Shown: positions 1 through 9,300 of the stretch, one piece after another
Position numbering within the stretch: position 1 is the stretch's first letter
Layout: each line of letters opens with the position of its first letter
Assembly (NCBI GenBank): GCA_964545475.1
Contig: CAZJGG010000042.1
Location: 1-29,032, forward strand
Direction: 5' to 3'
Length of the DNA: 29,032 nt
Source: CAZJGG01 sp964545475
Lineage (GTDB): Bacteria; Bacillota; Clostridia; Lachnospirales; JAISER01
Translations under genes and position numbers: made by a program
The notes under the pieces: model-generated
The model's database searches: none
What the model was told of the DNA's origin: nothing
What the model saw: the letters and a program-made list of their open reading frames with translations, nothing else

Positions 1-6
1 CATTAT

Positions 7-3000
7 TTACTGTTTTTTCACAGCGAAAGTTACAGCTTCGCCGTTAATATTCCATTCTTTTTCATAGCCACCCACAAGGTTGCCGGATTCAATTGAATCT
101 GCCAAAACCTCGTTTTGAATCTCTTCTTTATTGTCTTCAACAATTTTCTTAATTTTATCGTTAGAGCCAAATCCAACGATAATGCGATCCAAAACTTCAA
201 ACCCAGCTTCTTTTCTCATGGTTTGAAGCTTGCTTATAATTTCACGGACGAAGCCTTCTTCAATAAGCTCTTCAGATAAATTAGTGTCTATAACAACGGT
301 TATATTTTTACCTGTTTCAGCAACAAAACCGCCTTTTTGTGCTGTATCAACCAAAACATCGTCTTGAGAAAGCTCAATTTCAGTGTCATCAATAATAAAT
401 TTGGCAACGCCTTCACGAATCTTTTGCATAAATTCTTGACCGTTTACTTCTTTTAAATAAGCTCCGATTTTTGGAACAAGTTTGCCATATTTTTGCCCAA
501 GAGTTCTTAACTGAGGCTTAAACGTATAGTCCGTAAACTGCTCAACTTCTTGAGTAAATTCTATATCTTTAATGTTAAGCTCGTCAAGAATAATGTCAGT
601 ATAAAGGCTTGAAAGAGGCTCTCCGCTTTCTTTTACAAGCATTTTACCAATTGGTTGCCTGTTTTTAATGCTAGCGTTGTTTCTTGCCGCACGGCCGCAA
701 ACAACAATATCCAAAACTTTTTCCATATTGCTTTCAAGCTCTTTATCAATAAAAGATTCGTCTGCACCAGGGAAGTCGCACATATGAACACTTTCCGGTG
801 CATCTTTATCTATATTAAGAACAATATTAGCATATATTTCTTCTGTCATAAACGGTATAAACGGCGCAGATAGTTTTGTAAGAACTGTTAATACAGTATA
901 TAACGTCATATAAGCGTTAACTTTATCTTGGGGCATGTCTTTTCCCCAGAAACGCTCACGGCATCTGCGAACATACCAGTTGGAAAGCTCATCAACAAAA
1001 TCATTTAAAGCTCTTGCAGGCTCTGTAAGCCTATAATTTTCTAAATGTTTGTCAACGGTTTTGATTAATGTATTAAGCTTGGATAAAATCCATAAATCCA
1101 TTGGAGGCAAAAGCTCTTTTTTAAGTTCATAATTTTTAGGGTTAAAATTATCAATATTAGCATAAAGCACGTAAAATGCGTATGTGTTCCAGAACGTGCC
1201 CATAAATTTGCGCTGTGCTTCGTTTACAGCCTCCTCATAAAAACGGCTTGGAAGCCACGGAGCAGAATTTATCATAAAATACCAGCGAACGGCATCCGCC
1301 CCTTGCCTGTCCAAAACATCCCAAGGGTTAACAACGTTGCCTTTGTGTTTAGACATTTTAAGCCCGTCTTTATCAAGAACATGCCCTAAAACTATACAGC
1401 TTTTGTAAGGCGCTTTTTCAAAAATAACTGTTGAAATGGCAAGGAGTGTATAAAACCAACCCCTAGTTTGGTCAACTGCTTCTGAAATAAAGTCCGCCGG
1501 GTATTGGCTTTTAAAAAGCTCCTTGTTTTCAAAAGGATAGTGCCATTGGGCAAAAGGCATTGCGCCGGAATCAAACCAGCAGTCAATAACTTCTGTAACT
1601 CTCTTCATTTTTTGGCTGCATTTCGGGCAGTTTAAGAAAACGTTGTCAATATATGGCTTATGAAGCTCAATATCGTCTGGAACGTTGTCTCCCATTTCTT
1701 GTAATTCTTTAATACTACCGATTGCGTGGCGATGCCCGCAAGAGCATTCCCAAATCGGTAACGGCGTACCCCAATAGCGTTCACGGCTTAAACCCCAGTC
1801 TATAACGTTTTCAAGGAAATTGCCGAAGCGACCTGTTTTAACGTTATCCGGAAGCCAATTAATGCTATCATTGTTTTTAAGCAAATTGTCTCTTACGGCT
1901 GTCATTTTTATAAACCAAGTATCCCTTGCGTAATATAAAAGGGCTGTATCGCACCTCCAGCAGAAAGGATAACTATGTTCGTAATCGCAAACTTTATATG
2001 CTTGTCCTGTTTCTTGAAGTTCTTTTATTATTAATGGGTCAGCCTCTTTAACAAAAAGCCCTGCCCAGTTTGTAACCTGATCTATAAACTTACCTTGTTC
2101 GTTAACAAGCTGAACAAAAGGCAAGTCGTAAATACGACCAACTCTAGCATCGTCCTCACCGAAAGCCGGAGCAGAGTGCACAATACCAGTACCGTCTGTA
2201 AGAGTAACATAATCATCACAGCAAACATAAAACGCTTTTTTATCAGTTTCAGCGGCAAAACCGAACAAAGGCTCATATTCCATATGTTCAAGCTCTTTAC
2301 CTTTAAAAGTTTCAATAATTTCATGCTCGCCTTTTAAAACTGTTTCCACAAGGGCTTCAGCCATAATATATGTTTCGCCGTTTTCTTTAACTCTAACATA
2401 ATTTTCTTTGGCGTTAACAACAAGAGAAACGTTAGATGGCAAAGTCCACGGAGTTGTTGTCCATGCAAGGAAAAATTCATTATCTTTGCCTTTAAGTTTA
2501 AATTTAACATAAATAGACGCTTCTTTAACATCTTGATAACCCTGTGCAACTTCGTGGGAAGAAAGGGAAGTTCCGCATCTTGGGCAATAAGGCACAACTT
2601 TATGCCCTTTATATAAAAGCCCTTTATCCCAAATGGTTTTTAACGCCCACCATACGGATTCTATATAAGTATTATGATAAGTTACATAAGGATCGTCCAT
2701 GTCTGCCCAAAAACCGACTCTGTCGCTCATTACACGCCATTCGTTTTCGTATTTCCAAACACTTTCCTTACATTTATTAATAAACGACTCTACGCCGTAT
2801 TTTTCAATTTCCGGCTTACCGCTAATACCAAGCATTTTTTCAACTTCAAGCTCGACCGGAAGACCGTGAGTATCCCATCCGGCTTTGCGCAAAACTTTAA
2901 AGCCTTTCATAGTGCGGTATCTAGGGATAATGTCTTTTACAACCCTTGTAATTATATGTCCAACATGAGGCTTGCCGTTAGCAGTCGGAGGGCCGTCGTA

Positions 3001-3129
3001 AAACGTAAAAACAGGGCAGCCCTCTCTTTTCATTACGCTTTTCTCAAATATTTTATTTTCTTTCCAGTATTCTAGTGTTTTCTTTTCGCGTTCGCTAAAA
3101 TTAAGATTAGCCGAAACCTTGTCGTACAA
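7..3129 (-). CDS. ileS: Isoleucyl-tRNA synthetase, IleS2-like (eukaryote-like) type
   Basis: Charges tRNA-Ile with isoleucine in the cytoplasm. It is 1040 residues long. The class I signature HVGH is at residues 55-58 after FYDGPPTANG, and KMSK is at 591-594 within KMSKHKGNV. A Zn-type pair PYCPRCG lies near residue 183, and the editing domain and anticodon-binding helices follow. The block GKPHVGHIITRVVKDI, the length and the absence of a C-terminal zinc finger fit the IleS2 branch, several members of which are known to tolerate mupirocin. The start is TTG at 3127-3129, chosen because AAGGAGA lies 7 bases upstream. It sits 25 bases behind the PP2C gene, so it is probably co-transcribed with the rsb-like genes. 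No T-box leader fits in that gap, which is unusual for a Gram-positive ileS. Family assignment is certain; the subtype is by motif only. Confidence 0.97.
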   Translation of the reverse strand: MYDKVSANLNFSEREKKTLEYWKENKIFEKSVMKREGCPVFTFYDGPPTANGKPHVGHIITRVVKDIIPRYRTMKGFKVLRKAGWDTHGLPVELEVEKMLGISGKPEIEKYGVESFINKCKESVWKYENEWRVMSDRVGFWADMDDPYVTYHNTYIESVWWALKTIWDKGLLYKGHKVVPYCPRCGTSLSSHEVAQGYQDVKEASIYVKFKLKGKDNEFFLAWTTTPWTLPSNVSLVVNAKENYVRVKENGETYIMAEALVETVLKGEHEIIETFKGKELEHMEYEPLFGFAAETDKKAFYVCCDDYVTLTDGTGIVHSAPAFGEDDARVGRIYDLPFVQLVNEQGKFIDQVTNWAGLFVKEADPLIIKELQETGQAYKVCDYEHSYPFCWRCDTALLYYARDTWFIKMTAVRDNLLKNNDSINWLPDNVKTGRFGNFLENVIDWGLSRERYWGTPLPIWECSCGHRHAIGSIKELQEMGDNVPDDIELHKPYIDNVFLNCPKCSQKMKRVTEVIDCWFDSGAMPFAQWHYPFENKELFKSQYPADFISEAVDQTRGWFYTLLAISTVIFEKAPYKSCIVLGHVLDKDGLKMSKHKGNVVNPWDVLDRQGADAVRWYFMINSAPWLPSRFYEEAVNEAQRKFMGTFWNTYAFYVLYANIDNFNPKNYELKKELLPPMDLWILSKLNTLIKTVDKHLENYRLTEPARALNDFVDELSNWYVRRCRERFWGKDMPQDKVNAYMTLYTVLTVLTKLSAPFIPFMTEEIYANIVLNIDKDAPESVHMCDFPGADESFIDKELESNMEKVLDIVVCGRAARNNASIKNRQPIGKMLVKESGEPLSSLYTDIILDELNIKDIEFTQEVEQFTDYTFKPQLRTLGQKYGKLVPKIGAYLKEVNGQEFMQKIREGVAKFIIDDTEIELSQDDVLVDTAQKGGFVAETGKNITVVIDTNLSEELIEEGFVREIISKLQTMRKEAGFEVLDRIIVGFGSNDKIKKIVEDNKEEIQNEVLADSIESGNLVGGYEKEWNINGEAVTFAVKKQ

Positions 3130-3154
3130 CTGTATCTCTCCTTATATTTACGCA

Positions 3155-4321
3155 CTATAACCTGCATAAAATTATACTAACATCGTCAAGCTCCATTAGC
3201 TCGTTTTCTGATGCGTTATAATTGTAAAACGAACTCAGAACAATGTCAACTATTTCTGCAGAATCGGTTAAAGTGTGCGAATCCAAAAGTATCTCTTTTA
3301 TTTTTGATGAAAATTCATCTGGGTTTTCTTTATAAAACGTATCTGAAAGACCGTCTGTATGGAACAAAAGAATGTCCCCTTCATTATAGTTCATTTGTTT
3401 AAACTCGTATTTAGAATTATTGATAAGCCCCACCGGAAGCCCTGTGGAGTTTAATTCATAAACCATATTGTTTTTAGCATCTGCGTAAATTGGCAGAGAC
3501 TCCCCTGCGTTTGAAAAAAATATTCTTTTGTGCCTTGTATCTATTACAGCATAAAAAACACAAGCAAACATTTCATTTCCACTATTTTCAAATATTTTAT
3601 AAAACTCATCGTTAAGAAAATATAAAAGCTGATCTGGGTTGTGATATTTCAGAACAAGGTTTTTTACCATTGAATTAATCATAGATGTAAGCAGCGCTGC
3701 CGCAATGCCATGCCCAGAAACATCACCCATAACAACTGAAATGCATTCGCTGTTAAGCTCAATAATATTATAAAAATCTCCGCCAATATCAAGAGCTGGC
3801 ATATATTTTGAATAAAATTCAATACCGTTAAACATTTGTGTTTCTTTCGGCATCATAGAACGCTGAACAGATTTTGCCATTTTAAGTTGAAATTCTAAAA
3901 TACTATTTTTTTCCTCTAGCTCCATATACTTTTGTTTTAATTGTTCGCTTAAATATTTAAGGCGTAGCAAAGATTTTATTTTAGAAAGGAATATAAATGT
4001 ATCAAAAGTTTTTTCCATAAAATCATCTGCGCCTACTTGTATTGCTCTCATACGTATTTCTTTAGAATCCGACTGGCTCATCATTAAAACCAACATATAT
4101 TTAGTTTCTGGGCTTGCTTTTATTTTTTTGCAAATATCATACCCAGAAACATCCGGAAGTTCGCACTCTAAAATAACTAAATCCGGCTTATACGCATCTA
4201 TTTTAGATATAGCGTTAAAACCACTTTCCGCTGTCATAACTTCGTATTGAGAGCTGTTAAGGCATTCGCTCATTAAGTCGGTGTTTACAACTGAGCTGTC
4301 AACAATCAGTATTTTATCCAT
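3155..4321 (-). CDS. Receiver-PP2C (RsbU/SpoIIE-type) phosphatase with a degenerate receiver
   Basis: Predicted serine phosphatase that would dephosphorylate the RsbV-like protein encoded upstream. Residues 1-115 form a CheY-like receiver, about 120-150 a probable coiled-coil linker, and 155-388 a PP2C/SpoIIE domain. The metal-binding acidic residues of the phosphatase are present: D182 in GGDFY, D200 in MGDVSGHG, D323 in HTDGLSD and D379/D380 in ELDDVS. The receiver keeps D8, S82 and K104 (GADDFMEK), but the phospho-acceptor Asp is replaced by Glu (E52 in VILECELPDVSG). Phosphorylation control as in normal receivers is therefore unlikely. The start ATG is preceded by AAGGTG. The first 8 bases overlap the end of the RsbW-like gene, so translation is probably coupled. 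Phosphatase family is firm; the substrate is inferred from the neighbours. Confidence 0.93.
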   Translation of the reverse strand: MDKILIVDSSVVNTDLMSECLNSSQYEVMTAESGFNAISKIDAYKPDLVILECELPDVSGYDICKKIKASPETKYMLVLMMSQSDSKEIRMRAIQVGADDFMEKTFDTFIFLSKIKSLLRLKYLSEQLKQKYMELEEKNSILEFQLKMAKSVQRSMMPKETQMFNGIEFYSKYMPALDIGGDFYNIIELNSECISVVMGDVSGHGIAAALLTSMINSMVKNLVLKYHNPDQLLYFLNDEFYKIFENSGNEMFACVFYAVIDTRHKRIFFSNAGESLPIYADAKNNMVYELNSTGLPVGLINNSKYEFKQMNYNEGDILLFHTDGLSDTFYKENPDEFSSKIKEILLDSHTLTDSAEIVDIVLSSFYNYNASENELMELDDVSIILCRL

Positions 4322-4739
4322 GTGTATTCACCTTCTTGTAAAAATGTATTTCGTTACCCGTTATATTAAAAGCCAATGAATCCGTTAAAGAATAAACAAG
4401 CTTTATACCACGCCCGCTTTCTTTAATTAGCCCGGATTCATCGTCAAATTTAGACATAAGGCTTATGTAGTCAAAGCCGTTCCCCTCGTCTGATATAACG
4501 GAGTAAATTGTGTTTTCGTTCATTTCAAGCCGAACACGCACGCTTTTGGAACTATCCCGGTTATTTCCATGAATAGCGGCGTTAAATAAAAGCTCGCTAA
4601 AAATAAGCCTTAAGTCACCGGCGTCTTCTTCTGAAAGTGTTGGTAAATACATATGAATAAAATTAAGAATACCCATAACAACTTGCTTTATGCGGTAAGT
4701 ATCGCTTAAAAAGCTAATTTCAAAAACATTAGACGCCAT
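4314..4739 (-). CDS. RsbW-like serine kinase / anti-sigma factor (intact ATPase motifs)
   Basis: 141-residue HATPase_c-type protein of the RsbW/SpoIIAB class. Members bind a sigma factor or another target and phosphorylate an RsbV-type antagonist. The N box is complete (E49, N53 in SELLFNAAIHGN), G1 is DEGNGFD (D84, G86, G88) and G2 is GRGIKLV (G109, G111), so ATP binding is expected. The ATG has a good AGGGGTGG site upstream. It lies 24 bases after the degenerate paralogue and overlaps the phosphatase gene by 8 bases. This is probably the working kinase of the module. No sigma factor gene is adjacent, so its true target (sigma factor, diguanylate cyclase, other output) cannot be read here. 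Confidence 0.88.
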   Translation of the reverse strand: MASNVFEISFLSDTYRIKQVVMGILNFIHMYLPTLSEEDAGDLRLIFSELLFNAAIHGNNRDSSKSVRVRLEMNENTIYSVISDEGNGFDYISLMSKFDDESGLIKESGRGIKLVYSLTDSLAFNITGNEIHFYKKVNTHG

Positions 4740-4763
4740 AATACCACCCCTTTTATAGGTTAC

Positions 4764-5183
4764 TTAATCAAAAAGGACTGCTTTATGCTTCTTCTCCATA
4801 ATTATTTCAAAATTATTTTCTAATTCATTTTTGTAGTTAAATTTGTCCATTAAAGCTTTAATCATAACAAGGCTCATCTCCTCGTCTGTTGATTCAAACT
4901 TTATTTTTACGGGTGTTCCTATAGAAATGACCAGAACATCATTTTTTATTGAAAAAACTATTTTAAAATCACTTTTAACATCTTGAGGCAAATTTTTTAT
5001 TACAAATGTACATGCTTCGGATACTGCCGCTTTAATGTCTTCTATTTCGTCAATGTCAAAAAGCATTCTGTTAGCTATAGAAGATGCGGTAAGCCTAGCG
5101 GCCGAAACATAAGCGGCGTTAACAGGCAGTGACAATTGAATATTTTCATCTTGGGTTCCGCTTTTGGTTATATCATTATTCAT
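4764..5183 (-). CDS. Degenerate RsbW-like protein (probable pseudokinase)
   Basis: 139 residues from the preferred start. The first third matches RsbW/SpoIIAB style closely (PVNAAYVSAARLTASSIANR, then EDIKAAVSEACTFVI). The ATP-site residues are gone: the N-box Asn is Phe (EACTFV instead of EACTNAV), no D-x-G-x-G motif follows, and the glycine-rich lid is replaced by DEEMSLVMIKALMDKF. It may bind a partner without kinase activity. The ATG at 5181-5183 is chosen because GAAGGTG lies 7 bases upstream; a TTG at 5196-5198 would add five residues but has no suitable site. The start overlaps the rsbV stop by 8 bases. The fold call is from sequence pattern only. Confidence 0.8.
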   Translation of the reverse strand: MNNDITKSGTQDENIQLSLPVNAAYVSAARLTASSIANRMLFDIDEIEDIKAAVSEACTFVIKNLPQDVKSDFKIVFSIKNDVLVISIGTPVKIKFESTDEEMSLVMIKALMDKFNYKNELENNFEIIMEKKHKAVLFD

Positions 5184-5505
5184 TTTTTTCACCTTCAATT
5201 TTAAAAACTCTATCTAAGTTAGTAATTTTAAACAGCTTTGCAAGATTTGGTCTTATGTTCATTAAGTATATATCGCCCCCATATGATTTAACATTTTTCA
5301 AAACTGCAACTAAAGCGCCTAGCCCTGTAGAGTCAACATAATCAAGAAGTTTACAATCAACATGAATATTTGCATTTTTTTGTTTTATAAGCTCTAAAAG
5401 TTTCTGCTTGAAATTTTCGGAATTAAAAATATCTATTTCCCCAGAAATTTTAATTACCCAGCTGTTTTTATCTTCATCAAAACGTTCTTCTAAAATATAG
5501 TCCAT
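5176..5505 (-). CDS. STAS-domain anti-sigma factor antagonist, RsbV/SpoIIAA-like
   Basis: 109-residue STAS protein, first gene of the rsb-like run. It carries the family hallmark DYVDSTGLGALV, with S59 as the predicted phosphorylated serine next to D58. In known partner switches the unphosphorylated form sequesters the RsbW-type kinase and releases its target; the kinase phosphorylates the Ser and an RsbU-type phosphatase removes it. The kinase-like and phosphatase genes follow directly. The ATG is preceded by AAGGAGG at a normal distance. Length and motif are standard, so assignment to the family is firm; the name rsbV is not assigned because no sigB is present. Confidence 0.93.
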   Translation of the reverse strand: MDYILEERFDEDKNSWVIKISGEIDIFNSENFKQKLLELIKQKNANIHVDCKLLDYVDSTGLGALVAVLKNVKSYGGDIYLMNIRPNLAKLFKITNLDRVFKIEGEKNE

Positions 5506-5562
5506 TTTAAGCCTCCTTATAATAACATACGTAATTTCTCAAATAAATTTACTTTTGTTAAC

Positions 5563-5591
5563 ATTATACACTAAAAATAGAAAAAAAACCA
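5563..5591 (-). promoter_or_regulatory. Putative promoter of the rsb-ileS run
   Basis: On the minus strand a perfect TATAAT (5563-5568) lies 17 bp from TGGTTT (5586-5591), about 60 bp upstream of the STAS gene. The -35 is weak, so the call rests mainly on the -10 and position. Confidence 0.45.
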
Positions 5592-5680
5592 TAATTTTTT
5601 ATAGGTACATTTTTTTATTAGAATAAAAACAGCATGGCAAGAGAGAATAATAATTAGATTTTAAAATGGAGGGTGTTTAA

Positions 5681-5872
5681 ATGGATAAAAATAACAATAA
5701 AGAAACAGAAATTGATTTTTTAAAGGAAAATGATGTAGTATCATCAACTGAATGCACAGGGCTTATTCAAGGTTTCCCTGATTGCGACGAAGAGATGGAT
5801 TCTTACAGAAGTATATACAAAATTCCAAGGCAGGGGGATTTATCAGATTTAGACCCGAAATGCCTTGAATAA
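5681..5872 (+). CDS. Small acidic hypothetical protein, 63 residues
   Basis: Function unknown. The ATG has a strong GGAGGGTG site upstream, and the gene is closed by a terminator 39 bases after the stop, so it looks like a genuine monocistronic gene. The product is soluble and acidic with no membrane segment. The centre contains ECTGLIQGFPDCDEEMDSYR followed by SIYKIP. I have an impression that short clostridial proteins with a TGLI-acidic-Tyr-xx-Ile-Pro pattern recur, but I cannot verify this. It is divergent from the rsb run with a 175-bp shared upstream region. A weak TAGAAT-like -10 lies near 5619, with no convincing -35. Confidence 0.72.
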   Translation: MDKNNNKETEIDFLKENDVVSSTECTGLIQGFPDCDEEMDSYRSIYKIPRQGDLSDLDPKCLE

Positions 5873-5903
5873 TTGTTTTTGATTAAGTTCAATATATTTA
5901 CCC

Positions 5904-5945
5904 AAAAAAAGATGCCGCTAAAATATTAATTTGCGGCATCTTTTT
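5904..5945. terminator. Bidirectional Rho-independent terminator
   Basis: GATGCCGC (5911-5918) pairs with GCGGCATC (5933-5940) across a 14-base loop. T5 follows on the plus strand and A7 precedes, giving T7 on the minus strand. It serves the 63-residue gene (plus) and the acetyltransferase (minus). Confidence 0.9.
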
Positions 5946-5949
5946 AGTT

Positions 5950-6387
5950 TTACAAACACTTGCTTAAAAATACTGCTCCTTCAGAAACCTCGTATCCATT
6001 TTTAAGATAAAAATCAAAAGCAGGAATTTCCCTCTGGGTTGCCAAAGTAATTCTGTCCACTTCAAAGTCTTTTAAAGATTTTTCCACCATGCCGAGAAAA
6101 TTACTTCCCAGCCCTTTGTTTTGCAGTTGCCTTGAAATAAATATTTCTTTAATCTCAAAACTATTACCAACGAAATAATCACTTGAAATGCCCACACAAT
6201 ATCCAACAGTTATATTGTCTTCAATAAATTTAAAACCAATAAAGCAAGGTGTGTTAAATAGGTCTGTAAAATACCTTAAAGTATTTTCAAAAATAAGCCA
6301 TGTGTAGTTCCATGGCTTATTTTTATAAACATCCAAAAACATTAAAGTGCATTGTTTTATATCTTCATCAGTAAACGGGGCAATCAC
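5950..6387 (-). CDS. GNAT-family N-acetyltransferase
   Basis: 145-residue GNAT protein that would transfer an acetyl group from acetyl-CoA to an unidentified amine. The acetyl-CoA-binding motif A is visible as FISRQLQNKGLGSNFL (Q-x-x-G-x-G class), and the C-terminal block AFDFYLKNGYEVSEGAVFLSK is typical of motif B. The start is GTG at 6385-6387, preceded by AAGGTGAT; this site lies in the 12 bases between it and the FN3 gene stop, so it is likely the last gene of that operon. The gene ends at the bidirectional terminator. The substrate cannot be deduced. A role in modifying the secreted proteins is not expected, since GNAT enzymes act in the cytoplasm. Confidence 0.87.
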   Translation of the reverse strand: MIAPFTDEDIKQCTLMFLDVYKNKPWNYTWLIFENTLRYFTDLFNTPCFIGFKFIEDNITVGYCVGISSDYFVGNSFEIKEIFISRQLQNKGLGSNFLGMVEKSLKDFEVDRITLATQREIPAFDFYLKNGYEVSEGAVFLSKCL

Positions 6388-6399
6388 AATATCACCTTT

Positions 6400-9300
6400 T
6401 TAAGCGGCATCGTCATATATAATGCTTAACATATACATAACGTCACCCATAGTCATATTTGCTTTAGGGTTTAGTGTTTCCATATCGTCTAAAAATCCTA
6501 TTTTTTCAGCTTTTAGCACGTTATTCTGATATTGAGGGTCTACCGCCTTTATATCAGGCAATAAAGATGTTGCGGCTGTTGGCTGTCCTTTTACGGCTGT
6601 TTTGGATTTTAACTCGTAAAGTTTAACAAGAGCGTTTATTCCGGCTTCATTTGGAACGTTCATGCCGGAAACTAATAACTTGGACTTACCTAACTTTTCA
6701 AAATCCCCACCAGTCATATCGGTGCTCATAGTTATATTTTTTCTGTTATACGCAACGCCTGCGACTAAATTATTAAATTCATTTGCAGTTAAAGGTCTGT
6801 TTGAATCATAAGTTGTTAAGTCCGAAATACTCATTTTTGCAGTAACAAATAAAAATTCATCTCTGTATTTGTCAAGAGGGAAAGTCGCCGCTTGACCGTT
6901 AGTTACAGCTGCATAACTTCCTAAACGCCTTGATTCAAATGTTAAAACTCCTGTAGCAGTGTTGTATGCAGATTTTGTTTGTTCCCACCCGGCAGAGTCT
7001 TTATTAGCAATATAAGCGTCAATGTTTTTCTCCATTTTTTCGCTTTTATTATCAATTTTTAATTCAATTTTAACCGGTTTTGCAAGTTCATTTAAGTTAA
7101 CTTGATTGTTTTTGGTTTTTACTGTAACACCAAGACTCTGAGGAAGCGCCGAGTAGGTTTGACCGTCTTTTAAAACAGGCGTTCCTTTTGCATTTGTTTT
7201 CATGGAAATCGTCATTTTACTGCCGTTACCTAAGTCCTTAATTCCTTTAAACTGGGTGGTTAATAAGCTTTCCGGCTGAATAGTTATTGTGGTACTATCG
7301 GAAATAAGCCTTAAGCTAATTTTGCGCTCGTCAAGAGTTTTCCAAATTGAATATGGCATTTCTATATTTCTGTTAAGGACGATTTCGCCTTTAGGTGTAG
7401 GAAGCGTAATGTCGTAATTAAAAGCTTTACTTGCTACAAGCCTTAAAATAAATCTTTGGTCAACATAGTTGTCTTTAAGTCCATCAAGACCAACTCCGTC
7501 GGAACGGAAGCGGAAGTTTGCCGTTTTTGTTGCCGAGTCAAAACTTGCTTCAAAGTCTAGGTTTGGAAGCGGATAAAGATCCGGGTTTTTGTTCTCGTCA
7601 TAATCTCCGGCAACATCTGATTTAGATGTTCTAAGAGAAATAACTGCGGACCAATCTGATTCTTTCCTCTTAAATTTATCTCCGGCAGGAGCATTTAAAG
7701 GAGGAACTGTTACTTCGACATATTCCAAAAACTTATCTGTTTTAGACATTTGAACAATATAATTATATTGTCTTTCAATACCATTTGCAGATTGGGTTAT
7801 TGTTAGCACGGTTTTTGCCCTGAAATAATAAGTTGTATAAGGCGTCAATTCATTAAATTTAACCATATACGTATCAATTATATCTTGTATAGACAATAAC
7901 TCCGCGCTACCTCCTGTGACGGATGCTCCAGTTGCAGGAGCAGTGGGCGCTTCTGCGTTGTTAATGTCGTTATAATCCCTCATCCATTCAATAATTATAT
8001 ATTTGTCGGAAATTGCAACAACATCAAGTTTATTTTGGGTGTTATAAATTTTAAGGCTTTCGCTTGAGGCCGGACCTAAGCCCTTCGGCGGGTCTGGCGG
8101 AAGGATATCCTTTGTTTTTTCGCTTACCGGGTTGGACCAATTGCTTGTTTGCCCCGGGTTTGTGCCGTCTTGCCCAGCTGCCATTGAGCGTATCCAAAAA
8201 TGGTAAGTTGTGTCTGGGAAAAGCCCGGTAATGGTGTAAGACGTTCCGGCAGTGGTTTTGCCGTCGGCATCTGTTCTTTCTTCTGCAACCCCTTTTGCTT
8301 TAATATCCGCCGGGAGAATTCTTGTTCCGCCGTTTGGATAGTCAGAAATAAGCTCTGAATAAGAAAGCTCGTAATCAAGAGACTTAGAAGACTTCCACCA
8401 AACAGTAACAGACGTATCTGTTGTTTTTGATGTTATAACAATAAGCGTAGGCACTGTAGGGTCAAACGGAACTTCGCCCCTTGTTGTAAGTGTTGTAGCA
8501 GAAACAAAGGTTGGGTAATATGCCGCTTTTACAGTGTAAGGCCTAAAGTAAATAACATAAGGTGTATTAGGTTTCAAAGCTCCTGGTGGCAAGTTAGCCT
8601 CTGTAACATTGTAATTTAAAACAGGGTCTGTACCTGTCGGAGTTATTTGACTCCACATAACATGGGAAAGCCCGGTTGGGTCTTCCTTATCCATATCAAG
8701 CAATGTTTTTAAATATTCAGTATACCCACCGGCTTTTACAACCTCGTCATAAGTTACTGTGTGAATTTCATATTGAGCCGAACCGGGTTTGCCGTATTCC
8801 CCAAGGTCAATTTGCCTAAGGGGGGGAATATTTGCATCTGCAACGCCAAGGGCGGCAAGTTTTGCCTTTATTTCTGCTTCCGTTTTATATTCGTTAAGCA
8901 TAATTTTTGTTTCCGGGTATTTATCTGCTTCATCTCCGAAAACAACTTTTTTATTACCGTCAACGGCAACTTTTACAAACCAGTTTAAAACCGCCGGGTC
9001 GCTGTTGTATGCTTCGTACCATTTTCTATCCCATTCAATTCCTATAGAAGTATCTGTTATGTTTTCAACGCCGTCTACAAGCTGAATGCGAACAGGTGGA
9101 GCAGAAATCATATTTGGGTTTTGATTAATATCCCCTGATGCCGGAATAAACATTGAATAATAAGCGAACTTGGACTGCTGACCGTTGTCTCTAATAGCCA
9201 ATATTCTAATATAATAAACTTTATTGTCTGCAAGAGGAAGTGGCGCAGAAAAGCCGCTTGCTCCTTTTGAAACATATTGGTTAAACGGCGCTCTGTAAAA

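Noticed and set aside
3130..3154. T-box riboswitch before ileS
   Set aside because: The gap is only 25 bases, and no T-box sequence (TGGNACC-like) is seen upstream in the neighbouring coding region.
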